A stretch of DNA of 64,000 nucleotides from Epilithonimonas zeae. GTDB taxonomy: Bacteria; Bacteroidota; Bacteroidia; Flavobacteriales; Weeksellaceae. The notes beneath the pieces are model-generated. The model saw only the letters and a list, made by a program, of their open reading frames with translations, did not search any database and was not told the DNA's origin. The translations under genes were made by a program, and so were the position numbers. Each line of letters begins with the position of its first letter. The stretch's first letter is position 1. Positions 29,895-39,108 of the stretch are shown one piece after another. The DNA is taken from contig NZ_FSRK01000001.1 in NCBI RefSeq assembly GCF_900141765.1, positions 1,178,001 through 1,242,000 on the forward strand. Reading direction: 5' to 3'.

Positions 29895-32882
29895 ATGAAA
29901 AAAACAGTAATGTCTGTAATCTTATTGGTTGCCACAGGTCTTCCAATCGTTTACGGACAAGCCGGACAAACACCGCCGGTTGCTATGAAAAAAGAGAATC
30001 GGGTGTCCATTATCAAAGTTTTTGATAAGCTCAGCAAATCTTCCAAGATTCCATTTCTCTATTCCAGCACAGATTTCAAAGATGTTTTTGTGAATGATAA
30101 TGCTATCAATTATTCATCTCTGGAATCATCATTAAAATATCTCAAAAAATTCTATCCGATAGAATATGAAATAAAAAATAATACGGTTGTTCTTAGAAAA
30201 ACCAGTGCTAAATTGATTTCTCAATCAGAAAATTTTCCCATTCCCAAAGACACTATTTCGGTGCAGGAGAAGAAGATTGATGAGGTGGTAATTATCGGTT
30301 ATGGTAAAGTTAAAAAGTCCGATGCTACAGGTTCTCTTACGACCGTTAAAATCGACAGCGAGAATGATGGAAGTCCGGTTTCTGCACAAGATGCGTTGAC
30401 GGGAAAAGCAGCCGGAGTTAACATCATTTCTCCCGGAGGAGCGCCAGGTGCTGGTTCAACTATCAGAATCAGAGGTGGTTCTTCTTTGTCCGCCAGTAAT
30501 GACCCGCTTATCGTGATTGATGGGATTGCGATTGACAACTCTTCGACCTCAGGTTCCAGTAATATTTTGGGGATGATAAATCCAAACGATATCGAGACTT
30601 ACACAGTTCTGAAAGATGCTTCTTCAACGGCTATTTACGGTTCCCGAGCTTCTAATGGTGTGATTATCATTACAACTAAAAAAGGAAGTAAAAAAACAAG
30701 ATTTCAATATTCTTCCAATACAAAAGTGAGCTACAATCCCAAAATGCTTGATGTTCTGAACGGTGATGAATACAGAAGTTTTATCAAGGATTATTACGCC
30801 GGAAATAATACGATTATCAACGGTCTTGGAACGGAAAACACCGATTGGCAAAAGGAAATCTACAGAACTTCTGTGAGTAATGACCAGAACTTCAGTATGA
30901 CTGGAGCTGTAAAGGATATTCCTTATCGATTATCGTTGGGATATACTGACCAACAAGGGATTATTAGGAAAAATTCTTATGAGAGAATGAATGCAAGTTT
31001 GGCAATCAACCCTTCGTTTTTTGATAAACATTTGAATATTAATCTTAATTATAAACCAAGTATTGAGAACAATGATTTCATTTCCAATCCGGCAAGTTCG
31101 GCTGTAGGATTTGACCCGACTCGTCCTGTTTATGACAATTCTTCTCAGTATGGTTTAGGGTATTTTATATGGAAAGATGCATCAGGAAAACCGATTACGA
31201 TTGCAAGTGCCAATCCTGTTTCTGTCCTTAATCTAAGAAAAGACGAGTCCAAAGTTGTTCGTCATATTGGGAACATTCAGTTGGATTATAAAATTCACGG
31301 TTTCGAAGATTTGAAATTAAATGCCAATGCGGGTTTTGATATTTTAAAAAGTAACGGCGATATCTTCGTTCCGGATAATGCGCCTTTGGCTTGGACTTCT
31401 ATTGGAAACGACGGACAAGGTCTGATTGAAAATTATACTCAGAAGAAAAATAATACCCAGTTGGACTTATATGCAAATTATACCAAAACACTTTCCAATC
31501 ATAAAATTGATGTAATGGGAGGTTATTCTTGGCAGAAGTTCTGGCAAAGTTATGATGATAATCAAACCAATGTTTCCGGAAATAAAGTCTATCAGAATAT
31601 CATTTCGAAGTCAGAATATTATCTGGTTTCATTTTATGGACGTTTGAATTATACTTTCAAAGACCGTTACCTTTTCACGGCAACACTTAGAAATGACGGT
31701 TCTTCGCGTTTTTCCAAAGATAATCATTGGGGACTTTTTCCATCGGCAGCATTTGCTTGGAAAATCAATGAAGAAAATTTTCTAAAAGACAGTAGTTTTT
31801 TCTCTGATTTGAAATTAAGATTAAGTTATGGAAAAACCGGTCAGCAGGATATCGGAGGGGATTACGAATGGATGCAGACTTACACCTTTAGTCAGTCCAA
31901 TGCTTTGTATCAGTTGGGAAACCAGTATTACCAGACCATTCGACCAAACGGCTATGACCCGAATCTGAAGTGGGAAACAACTTCAACTTATAACGTGGGT
32001 TTGGATTTCGGAATTCTTAAAAATAGAGTTTCTGGTTCAGTGGAAGTTTATAAAAGAACAACAGACGATTTGTTGAATAAAATTTCCGTAGCAGCAGGTT
32101 CCAACCTTACCAATATGATTTTTACGAATATCGGTTCAATGGAAAATAAAGGTGTTGAAATTTCATTAAATACAATTCCGATTAAAACAACTGACTGGCA
32201 ATGGACTTTGGATGCAAATATTACATTCAACGAATCAAAAATTACTAAACTAACACTTGTAGATAGTCCAAATTACGGTGTGAACATCGGAAATGTAGCA
32301 GGTTCTACGGCGGGAACAATTCAGACGCATTCTGTTGGATATTCTCCTTATACATTTTATCTGTATCAACAGGAATATGACGAAGCCGGAAAACCGATTG
32401 AAGGAAAATACAAAGGCGGACTAGTAAAAGATAAAAATCCGATGCCAAAATCCTTTCTCGGAATCTCTTCAAAATTGAGTTATAAGAATTGGTATCTAGG
32501 CTTCAATGGTCACGCTAATTTTGGGAACTATGTTTATAATAATGTGAAATCCAAAGATTATAAGACCAAAGCGACTTTAGGGAACGGAACTTATTCCAAT
32601 CTTTTGAGTTATACAGCTGAGCAAGGTTTTGATAATCTGCAGCTTTACTCTGATTTTTTCCTTGAAAAAGCTTCTTTTTTCAGAATGGACAATATCACGC
32701 TGGGACATAATTTCAAGAATATCAGCGACAAGTTCGATCTGGGTGTTAACCTATCTGTACAGAATGCTTTTGTAATCACAGGATATAGCGGACTTGACCC
32801 CGAAGTTTATCTTGGAATTGACAACAATATGTATTCCAGACCTCGTTCATTCCTTTTCGGACTTAATGTTAACTTCAAATAA
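29895..32882 (+). CDS. SusC-family TonB-dependent receptor with an STN signalling domain
   Basis: This 995-residue outer-membrane protein has a signal peptide, an STN domain (about 35-105) that can contact FecR in the periplasm, a TonB-box-like segment, a plug domain (from about 135; VVIIGYGKVKKSDATGSL, then IRIRGGSSLSASNDPLIVID) and a 22-strand barrel ending in aromatic FGLNVNFK. It forms the channel under the SusD lid and imports the ligand with TonB energy. The STN domain marks it as a signal transducer as well as a transporter, in keeping with the sigma/FecR genes upstream. The ligand is unknown; the phosphatase in the same locus suggests a phosphorylated compound. Confidence 0.95.
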   Translation: MKKTVMSVILLVATGLPIVYGQAGQTPPVAMKKENRVSIIKVFDKLSKSSKIPFLYSSTDFKDVFVNDNAINYSSLESSLKYLKKFYPIEYEIKNNTVVLRKTSAKLISQSENFPIPKDTISVQEKKIDEVVIIGYGKVKKSDATGSLTTVKIDSENDGSPVSAQDALTGKAAGVNIISPGGAPGAGSTIRIRGGSSLSASNDPLIVIDGIAIDNSSTSGSSNILGMINPNDIETYTVLKDASSTAIYGSRASNGVIIITTKKGSKKTRFQYSSNTKVSYNPKMLDVLNGDEYRSFIKDYYAGNNTIINGLGTENTDWQKEIYRTSVSNDQNFSMTGAVKDIPYRLSLGYTDQQGIIRKNSYERMNASLAINPSFFDKHLNINLNYKPSIENNDFISNPASSAVGFDPTRPVYDNSSQYGLGYFIWKDASGKPITIASANPVSVLNLRKDESKVVRHIGNIQLDYKIHGFEDLKLNANAGFDILKSNGDIFVPDNAPLAWTSIGNDGQGLIENYTQKKNNTQLDLYANYTKTLSNHKIDVMGGYSWQKFWQSYDDNQTNVSGNKVYQNIISKSEYYLVSFYGRLNYTFKDRYLFTATLRNDGSSRFSKDNHWGLFPSAAFAWKINEENFLKDSSFFSDLKLRLSYGKTGQQDIGGDYEWMQTYTFSQSNALYQLGNQYYQTIRPNGYDPNLKWETTSTYNVGLDFGILKNRVSGSVEVYKRTTDDLLNKISVAAGSNLTNMIFTNIGSMENKGVEISLNTIPIKTTDWQWTLDANITFNESKITKLTLVDSPNYGVNIGNVAGSTAGTIQTHSVGYSPYTFYLYQQEYDEAGKPIEGKYKGGLVKDKNPMPKSFLGISSKLSYKNWYLGFNGHANFGNYVYNNVKSKDYKTKATLGNGTYSNLLSYTAEQGFDNLQLYSDFFLEKASFFRMDNITLGHNFKNISDKFDLGVNLSVQNAFVITGYSGLDPEVYLGIDNNMYSRPRSFLFGLNVNFK

Positions 32883-32889
32883 TCCAACT

Positions 32890-34497
32890 ATGAAACGTAT
32901 ATATATAACCCTTATATTTTCTATTTTCACATTAAGCTCTTGTGTCAACGACCTGGATACATCTCCAATAGATCCCAATATCGTAACCACAGACCAGGTC
33001 TATTCTGATCCTGATAATTACAAAGGGGTGCTTGCAAAATGTTACGCAGCATTATGTCTCAGCGGGCAACAGGGACCGACTGGAGATCCGGATATCAGCA
33101 ATTTTGATGAGGGTTACAGCTCATTTATCCGTTTGGCTTTTTATGTTCAGATATCAACAGATGAAGCAATAATGGGTTCCCAGACCAACGGATTGAGACA
33201 AATGGCGACCAACACTTGGGATTCCAACACGGCTATCCTGAATGGCTATTATGCCAGATTGTATCAGATTATCGGTTACGCCAATGAATTTCTAAGACAG
33301 ACAACCGATGCCAAACTACAGGAGAGAGGACATACTGATGCCAGCTTCAAACAACAAGTTGCTTATTTCCGTGCCGAAGCTAGATTTCTAAGAGCTTATT
33401 CTTATTGGGTTTTGTTGGATACATTTGGTAAAGTTCCATTTGTGACAGATTCTGATAAATTAGACCCACAGTTTTTACCAAAACAGATATCAAGAACCGA
33501 TCTCTATTCTTATGTAGAAAATGAACTTAAAGAAATTGAAGCTGCACTTCCTGATACTAATGAATATGGAAGAGTTGATAAAACAGCAGCTGACTTTTTA
33601 TTGTCAAGACTTTATCTGAACGCACAAGTTTATACCAATTCACCACAATGGGATAAAGCCGCCGAATATGCTGAAAAAGTGATTCAAAGTCATTACAGCC
33701 TCGCTCCGAAATACCTTTATAATTTCCTCGCTGACAATAATACTTCTCCGGAAATCATTTGGTCTCTGAATTTGGATGGAGTACAGTCCAAAACCTACGG
33801 AGGAACTACATTCTTTGTTTTAGCGCAGACAGGAGGTACGATGCTAAATTACCTGAATCTGGGTATTGCCGGAGGCTGGGGAAATATACGTCTTCGTCCG
33901 GAATTTGTTAACAAGTTTCAAACGTCAGATCAGAATTTTGTGACCACAGACCCTAATGCATTTACAAAAAATGATAGCAGAGCTTTATTCTTCAACATTG
34001 GGCATAAGAAAGAAATTGCCGCACTTCCGGGAACTTTTCAGGATGGTTATGCTTTCACGAAATGGAGAAATGTAACCAAGAATGGAGTAGCAGGTTCTGA
34101 TGCAGCCTATGTAGATACGGATTTCCCTATGTTCCGTCTTTCAGAAGCTTATCTTACCGCTGCCGAAGCAAACTTCAGATCCGGGAAATCCTCAGAAGCA
34201 CTTAATTATATTAATGTCGTTAGGAACAGAGCGTATAATAATGGAAACGGAGCAATTACCCTTTCCGACCTGAACCTGAATTTTATTCTTGATGAAAGAT
34301 CCAGAGAGTTATCGTGGGAATTATTAAGAAGAACCGATCTTATTCGTTTTAACAGGTATACTACAGCAGATTATCTATGGAGCTGGAAAGGTAATGCTCA
34401 GGCTGGGAAAGAAGTGGATTCCAAATTCAATATTTACCCGCTTCCATCAGCAGATATCACAGCCAATCCAAATTTGACACAGAATGACGGATATTAA
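32890..34497 (+). CDS. SusD/RagB-family outer-membrane lipoprotein
   Basis: The ATG at 32890 gives a lipoprotein signal (IFTLSSC, Cys at about residue 18). A longer upstream frame overlaps the SusC end and is not credible. The mature protein has the SusD tetratricopeptide scaffold (RAEARFLRAYSYWVLLDTFG, ADFLLSRLYLNAQVY) and the C-terminal FRLSEAYLTAAEANFRSG and DERSRELSWELLRRTDLIRF motifs. It works as the hinged lid of the SusC transporter 8 bp upstream. It ends before a strong terminator. Together they complete the ECF-controlled locus. Confidence 0.93.
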   Translation: MKRIYITLIFSIFTLSSCVNDLDTSPIDPNIVTTDQVYSDPDNYKGVLAKCYAALCLSGQQGPTGDPDISNFDEGYSSFIRLAFYVQISTDEAIMGSQTNGLRQMATNTWDSNTAILNGYYARLYQIIGYANEFLRQTTDAKLQERGHTDASFKQQVAYFRAEARFLRAYSYWVLLDTFGKVPFVTDSDKLDPQFLPKQISRTDLYSYVENELKEIEAALPDTNEYGRVDKTAADFLLSRLYLNAQVYTNSPQWDKAAEYAEKVIQSHYSLAPKYLYNFLADNNTSPEIIWSLNLDGVQSKTYGGTTFFVLAQTGGTMLNYLNLGIAGGWGNIRLRPEFVNKFQTSDQNFVTTDPNAFTKNDSRALFFNIGHKKEIAALPGTFQDGYAFTKWRNVTKNGVAGSDAAYVDTDFPMFRLSEAYLTAAEANFRSGKSSEALNYINVVRNRAYNNGNGAITLSDLNLNFILDERSRELSWELLRRTDLIRFNRYTTADYLWSWKGNAQAGKEVDSKFNIYPLPSADITANPNLTQNDGY

Positions 34498-34539
34498 CAA
34501 GAATTGATCTCACAGTCAAGTTTATATATTATTTTCTTT

Positions 34540-34572
34540 AAGCTTTCTGTACCAACAGGAAGCTTTTTTTAT
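34540..34572 (+). terminator. Terminator after the first SusCD pair
   Basis: AAGCTTTCTG pairs with CAGGAAGCTT around TACCAA and is followed by TTTTTT. Confidence 0.88.
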
Positions 34573-34766
34573 TATAGATTATATTGACAAAATTTTTTAC
34601 AATTTTTAGTTTCAGCCTATATAGTAATTAAAAAAAATATCATTCAAATCATAAAATTATAACGAAAAAAATGCTCATGTTTGCAACCTGAATTTTTATT
34701 AGCCAAGACAGTCACAATTCTGTTTATTAATAATTTTACATCACTTTATAAAATGTAATAACCAAG

Positions 34767-35867
34767 ATGGATTTGTTTAATCATTTAGAAAATAATCAGG
34801 CATTGTTTAATGCAATTGTAACGTCCAGCAATGATGCAATTGTAAGTAAAACACTTGATGGGATTATAACAAGCTGGAATCCTGCAGCAGAAAAAATGTT
34901 TGGTTATTTGCAGACAGAGGCTGTGGGAAAACATATTTCTTTAATTATTCCGGAGGATAGATTAAGTGAGGAGGATTATATTATTGGACAAATAAAAGCT
35001 GGTAAAAAAGTTGATCATTTTGAAACCATTAGAAAAACCAAAAATGGTCAGAACTTTCCCATTTCTGTAACAGTATCTCCGGTTGTTGATAAAGAGGGCA
35101 ATATCATTGGAGCATCAAAGATTGCTCGTGATATTAGTGATCGCCATATTGCCCAACAAGAAAAAGCAGAGCTTCTTGAAAAATTAAAAGAACTCAATAT
35201 CCGGAAAGATGAGTTTATAGCTTTGGCAAGTCATGAATTGAGGACTCCGCTGACAAGTATGGATGCTTATCTGCAGATCTTAAAGAGGTATATTGATGAT
35301 GAGAAAGTAAAAGTATTTTTAGAAAAAGCGTTGGCACAATCGAAAAAATTGAATCATCTTATTTCTGATCTTTTAGACGTTTCCAAAATTGAATCAGGCA
35401 AACTAGTTCTGCGAATTGAGAAATTCGACATTCATCAATTGGTTGAAGATACGATTGACCTCATCAGCAAGGCTAACGAGTTTTTTGAGATTACTTTACA
35501 TTCTGAGATAGATTCTATTCAAATTGAAGGAGATCATTATAAGATTGAGCAAGTTATTACCAATCTATTGACCAATGCAATACGATATTCAGCTGGAAGT
35601 AAGCAAATTGATGTTTTTATCAAAGCAGAAAATGGGATCGCAATTATTGGTGTAAAAGATTACGGCGCTGGGATTGATTCTAACCATTTCGAAGATATTT
35701 TTTCAAGGTTCTATCAGGTTCATCAGTCCAATAATGTTTCAGGATTAGGGTTAGGACTTTATTTATGCAAGCAGATTATTTCTCAGCATTGGGGGAAAAT
35801 ATGGGTAGAAAGTGAACTGAAAAAGGGGAGTACATTCTGGATAGAATTACCAGTTAGTCAATGTTGA
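34767..35867 (+). CDS. PAS-domain sensor histidine kinase
   Basis: This 366-residue soluble protein has a PAS domain (about 10-125; SNDAIVSKTLDGIITSWNPA, ending IARDISDR), a short coiled coil, a HisKA domain with phospho-His in ALASHELRTPLTS (about residue 157), and a HATPase domain (NLLTNAIRYS, KDYGAGID, GLGLGLYLCK). It has no membrane helix, so it senses an internal signal. No response regulator is adjacent, so it is an orphan. A noncoding stretch of about 270 bp with a terminator separates it from the SusD gene. Confidence 0.93.
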   Translation: MDLFNHLENNQALFNAIVTSSNDAIVSKTLDGIITSWNPAAEKMFGYLQTEAVGKHISLIIPEDRLSEEDYIIGQIKAGKKVDHFETIRKTKNGQNFPISVTVSPVVDKEGNIIGASKIARDISDRHIAQQEKAELLEKLKELNIRKDEFIALASHELRTPLTSMDAYLQILKRYIDDEKVKVFLEKALAQSKKLNHLISDLLDVSKIESGKLVLRIEKFDIHQLVEDTIDLISKANEFFEITLHSEIDSIQIEGDHYKIEQVITNLLTNAIRYSAGSKQIDVFIKAENGIAIIGVKDYGAGIDSNHFEDIFSRFYQVHQSNNVSGLGLGLYLCKQIISQHWGKIWVESELKKGSTFWIELPVSQC

Positions 35868-35973
35868 TAATTAAATTCATAATATTCCTTTATTAGAATT
35901 TTTTATAAAAACTACTCCCAATAAACTATATGGCAGAAGATTTGATTACGCTTGGCAAATCAAATCTATTTCT

Positions 35974-36483
35974 ATGAATTTTTCAACTATTTTATTGGAG
36001 CGTATTAGCTATCATCTTCTAAGAAGAGGAGAAACAATATCCATTTGCGAAAGTGCAACTTCAGGAGCATTGCAGTTAGCTTTCTCACAAATGCCCGATG
36101 CACAAAATTTTTATAAGGGTGGTCTTACTATTTTCACAAATAATCAATTAAAACTGCTTAATATCAATCACAATGATAAAGACCAAATCTTCGTATCCCG
36201 TAAAGGAGCAGAAGAACTATCTATAGAGATTGGAAAACAGTTTTCTTCAGATTGGGCAATCGCAATAACAGGTTGTATCATACCAACAGAAGAATATAAT
36301 AACCAAATTTTTGCTCATTACAGTATCTCATACAAAAACGTAATCATCCGTAGTGATAAGATTGAATTACATCCTCTGACAAAGGCTTGGGATGCACAAA
36401 AGTACTTTGCAGAATATGTTTTGACGTGTTTAAGATGTGAATTGAAACACGAGCATATAACTAAAGACAGAACATACGCTTAA
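35974..36483 (+). CDS. CinA C-terminal-domain protein (nicotinamide-nucleotide amidase-like)
   Basis: This 169-residue protein consists of the CinA C-terminal domain only: ISICESATSGALQLAFSQM (about 22-40), GGLTIFTNNQLKLL, and AIAITGCIIPTEEYNNQIF. The domain removes the amide from nicotinamide mononucleotide (PncC activity) in pyridine nucleotide recycling. The usual TGIAGP-like motif reads TGCIIPTEE here, so activity may be altered. Stand-alone short CinA proteins are common in flavobacteria. A terminator follows. Confidence 0.78.
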   Translation: MNFSTILLERISYHLLRRGETISICESATSGALQLAFSQMPDAQNFYKGGLTIFTNNQLKLLNINHNDKDQIFVSRKGAEELSIEIGKQFSSDWAIAITGCIIPTEEYNNQIFAHYSISYKNVIIRSDKIELHPLTKAWDAQKYFAEYVLTCLRCELKHEHITKDRTYA

Positions 36484-36505
36484 TCAATTTCCTAAATAAA
36501 TAATA

Positions 36506-36539
36506 AAACACCTGTGATGAAAATCTCAGGTGTTTTTTA
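36506..36539. terminator. Terminator between convergent CinA-like and GH13 genes
   Basis: AAACACCTG pairs with CAGGTGTTT around TGATGAAAATCT, followed by TTTT. It could serve both directions. Confidence 0.85.
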
Positions 36540-36552
36540 CTATAAATTTAAG

Positions 36553-37884
36553 TTATCTTGAATTTGTATGATGCAGAACAACATAATCCCACGGTGCCAT
36601 TTCGATAACAAGTGTTTCATCCACTTGTAGTTCTGAATTGGAAAAAAGGTTCACATAATTGCCTTTATCAAAGGAAGTATCGAACTGTGCAACGACTGTA
36701 TCTTTACTTAGATTAATAAATACTAATACTTTATCGCCATTTTTCTCACGAACAAATGAAATTACATTATCCATCTTATCATTCATAATTCGTACAATTT
36801 CGCCACCATATTGTCCGTTCCATAAGGCTTGGTTTTGATGTTTTAAAGAGAATAGAGTAGAGTAAAGCTTTTCATTGTCGTGCTTCTGCCACGGGATTGG
36901 ATCTTTTTCAAAGAATGCCAATGAGTGATCTATTCCAGCTTCCTGACCGTTATAAACCAGTGGAATCCCGTCCATCAAAAAAGTGAATACTGTTACAGCT
37001 TTCAATGCTTCTCCAAAATTGATATAAGGCGTTCCTTCCCAAGAATTTTTATCGTGATTGTCTATAAAATTCATTCGTATGCCCTTCTTGGGAAATATGG
37101 AAACGTGTTCTGCTAAGTAAGCTTCACTTAATGTTTTTACACTATAATGATTGGTAGCAATCTGATGAAGGATATTCCATAAAGTCCAATTGTAAGTCGA
37201 ATCAAATGCTCTTCTGTGCAAATCTTTATCTTCCGCCTCAGCCAGCATAAATACAGGTTTCAGAATATCCAATTCCGCTCTGGCGTTCTCCCAAAAATCT
37301 ATCGGGACAAAACTCGCAATATCACAACGGTAGCCATCGATATCAAAATCTTTCACCCAATATTTTAAGGCATTGGTCATATATTGTCGAAGTTCTGGAT
37401 GGCTGTAATCCAATTCAATAATATCATCATAATCCCGCCATCTTGTGGACTGAAAAGTATCTTTTCTCGACTTTCTGTACCATTCCGGATGTTCTTCTAC
37501 AAGATTGTTATCCCAACTTGTATGATTCGCGACCCAATCCAAAATAACAAACATTCCCTCATCGTGAATGGCTTTTACCAGTTTTTTGAAATCTTCTTCT
37601 GTACCAAATTCGGGATTAACTTCAAGATAATTACGCACAGAATAATAACTTCCGAGATTACCTTTTCTATGAACTTTACCAATTGGGTGGATCGGCATCA
37701 ACCAAATAATATCGATTCCCAATTTCTTAAGTCGAGGCAACTCTCTTTCAACTGCTGCAAATGTACCTTCCTCAGAAAATTGTCTGATATTAAGTTCATA
37801 AAGTGTTGCATTTTTTACCCATTCGGGTGTAGTGATTTCAACATAAGATTTGGGTTGGTATCGTTTATCGTTGGCTTGTTCCAT
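36553..37884 (-). CDS. GH13 alpha-amylase-family glycosidase, cytosolic
   Basis: This 443-residue protein has a (beta/alpha)8 barrel with GH13 motifs in order: DWVANHTS (region I, about 116-123), DGYRCDIAS (region II, nucleophile D188), LAEAED (region III, E216) and FIDNHD (region IV). A small C-terminal beta domain follows. There is no signal peptide, so it acts on internal alpha-glucans such as glycogen or maltodextrin. It stands alone on the minus strand. Its specificity cannot be set from motifs. Confidence 0.92.
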   Translation of the reverse strand: MEQANDKRYQPKSYVEITTPEWVKNATLYELNIRQFSEEGTFAAVERELPRLKKLGIDIIWLMPIHPIGKVHRKGNLGSYYSVRNYLEVNPEFGTEEDFKKLVKAIHDEGMFVILDWVANHTSWDNNLVEEHPEWYRKSRKDTFQSTRWRDYDDIIELDYSHPELRQYMTNALKYWVKDFDIDGYRCDIASFVPIDFWENARAELDILKPVFMLAEAEDKDLHRRAFDSTYNWTLWNILHQIATNHYSVKTLSEAYLAEHVSIFPKKGIRMNFIDNHDKNSWEGTPYINFGEALKAVTVFTFLMDGIPLVYNGQEAGIDHSLAFFEKDPIPWQKHDNEKLYSTLFSLKHQNQALWNGQYGGEIVRIMNDKMDNVISFVREKNGDKVLVFINLSKDTVVAQFDTSFDKGNYVNLFSNSELQVDETLVIEMAPWDYVVLHHTNSR

Positions 37885-38083
37885 AAGAATAGTTTATTAA
37901 CAAAAAATATGTTATCGAATATCATACCTACTCAACATTCAATATTAATAATTAGCATAAAATTAAAATGATTAATACCAAATTCTTTCAAAAAAATCAA
38001 TAATATCTCATCATAATTCTATAAAGGTTTGATGTTTGTATGGCTATAAAACTCAAACACCGATTTAAATAAAATATTAAGTT

Positions 38084-38875
38084 ATGATACCAAAAAAGAT
38101 TCACTACTGCTGGTTTGGAGGCCAGCCCAAAGACGAATTAGCCGAACATTGTATAGCAACTTGGAAAAAAATCCATCCCGATTACGAGATTATCGAATGG
38201 AATGAAAGCAATGCGCCGATAGAAGATAATAATTATGTTAAAGAAGCTTTTGCACAGAAAAAATGGGCATTTGTTTCCGATTATGTCCGGTCAAAAGTGA
38301 TGTATGAACACGGCGGAATCTATATGGACACCGATATGGAACTCAAGCTTCCTCTGGATGAATTCCTAACTGAAAAAGCAGTCTGCGGTTTTGAGGTTAA
38401 AGGTGTGCCTTATTCAGCATTTTGGATGGCTGAACCGAAACATCAATTATCAAAGGACTTTGTGGATTATTATAATAAACAAAAGGGTTTTGAAGAACGC
38501 ATTAATACCGATATTTTCTCGGAAATGCTGGAGAAAGATTACGGAGCAAATCGTTATAGTGATACGATTCAGAAATTAAATCACGGTGTTACATTATATC
38601 CATCGGTATATTTTTCACAAGATCTACCTAAAAATTATGTTAGCCATCATTTTAATGGGTCTTGGTTTGGCGGTGATGAAGAAAATACACATAAAAAGAT
38701 GGTTAATGTTTATGGTTTGCTAGAGAGACTAACCACTTATCCAGGAGCAGCTAAAGCTGTAAAGAGTATTATTGATGAGCATAAAACGATTAATGTGGAT
38801 GATTTACTAGATTTAATTCCGACGGATCATATAACAACGTACGTTCAGAAAAAAGTCTATGGTGATGAAAATTAA
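38084..38875 (+). CDS. DXD-type glycosyltransferase (GT32-like)
   Basis: This 263-residue protein starts MIPKKIHYCWFGG, typical of the family, and has a DXD-type motif in GIYMDTDMELK (about residues 84-94) after the VSDYVRSKVMYEHGG segment. It transfers a sugar from a nucleotide sugar, probably onto a surface glycan or lipid at the inner face of the membrane. Other polysaccharide assembly genes are absent nearby, so its acceptor is unknown. It is followed by a terminator. Confidence 0.9.
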   Translation: MIPKKIHYCWFGGQPKDELAEHCIATWKKIHPDYEIIEWNESNAPIEDNNYVKEAFAQKKWAFVSDYVRSKVMYEHGGIYMDTDMELKLPLDEFLTEKAVCGFEVKGVPYSAFWMAEPKHQLSKDFVDYYNKQKGFEERINTDIFSEMLEKDYGANRYSDTIQKLNHGVTLYPSVYFSQDLPKNYVSHHFNGSWFGGDEENTHKKMVNVYGLLERLTTYPGAAKAVKSIIDEHKTINVDDLLDLIPTDHITTYVQKKVYGDEN

Positions 38876-38992
38876 TAAGAATATTTAAAATTGTGATTCA
38901 AGTCATAAAATGAAAAATAATCTAATTATATATTTGAAATACTAAAGTTCCTAATAAATAGGTCTTGAAAATTTAATTTCAGTTTCATAGTT

Positions 38993-39027
38993 AATCCGGT
39001 TGTAATTTTTACAATCGGATTTTTTTA
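38993..39027 (+). terminator. Terminator after the glycosyltransferase
   Basis: AATCCGGTTGTA pairs with TACAATCGGATT (one G·T) and is followed by TTTTTT. Confidence 0.85.
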
Positions 39028-39060
39028 TTATGCGGTTAAATCATATAATGAATAATTAAA

Positions 39061-39090
39061 AAAAGAGGACTAAAATTTTAGTCCTCTTTT
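39061..39090 (-). terminator. Terminator of the pectate lyase gene
   Basis: A perfect palindrome, AAAAGAGGACTAAAA and its complement TTTTAGTCCTCTTTT, lies 18 bp past the stop of the minus-strand lyase gene. Confidence 0.85.
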
Positions 39091-39108
39091 AATTAGTTGT
39101 ATTAAAGA

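Noticed and set aside
32794-32889. N-terminal extension of the first SusD protein
   Set aside because: It overlaps the SusC coding end and hides the lipoprotein signal that begins at 32890.
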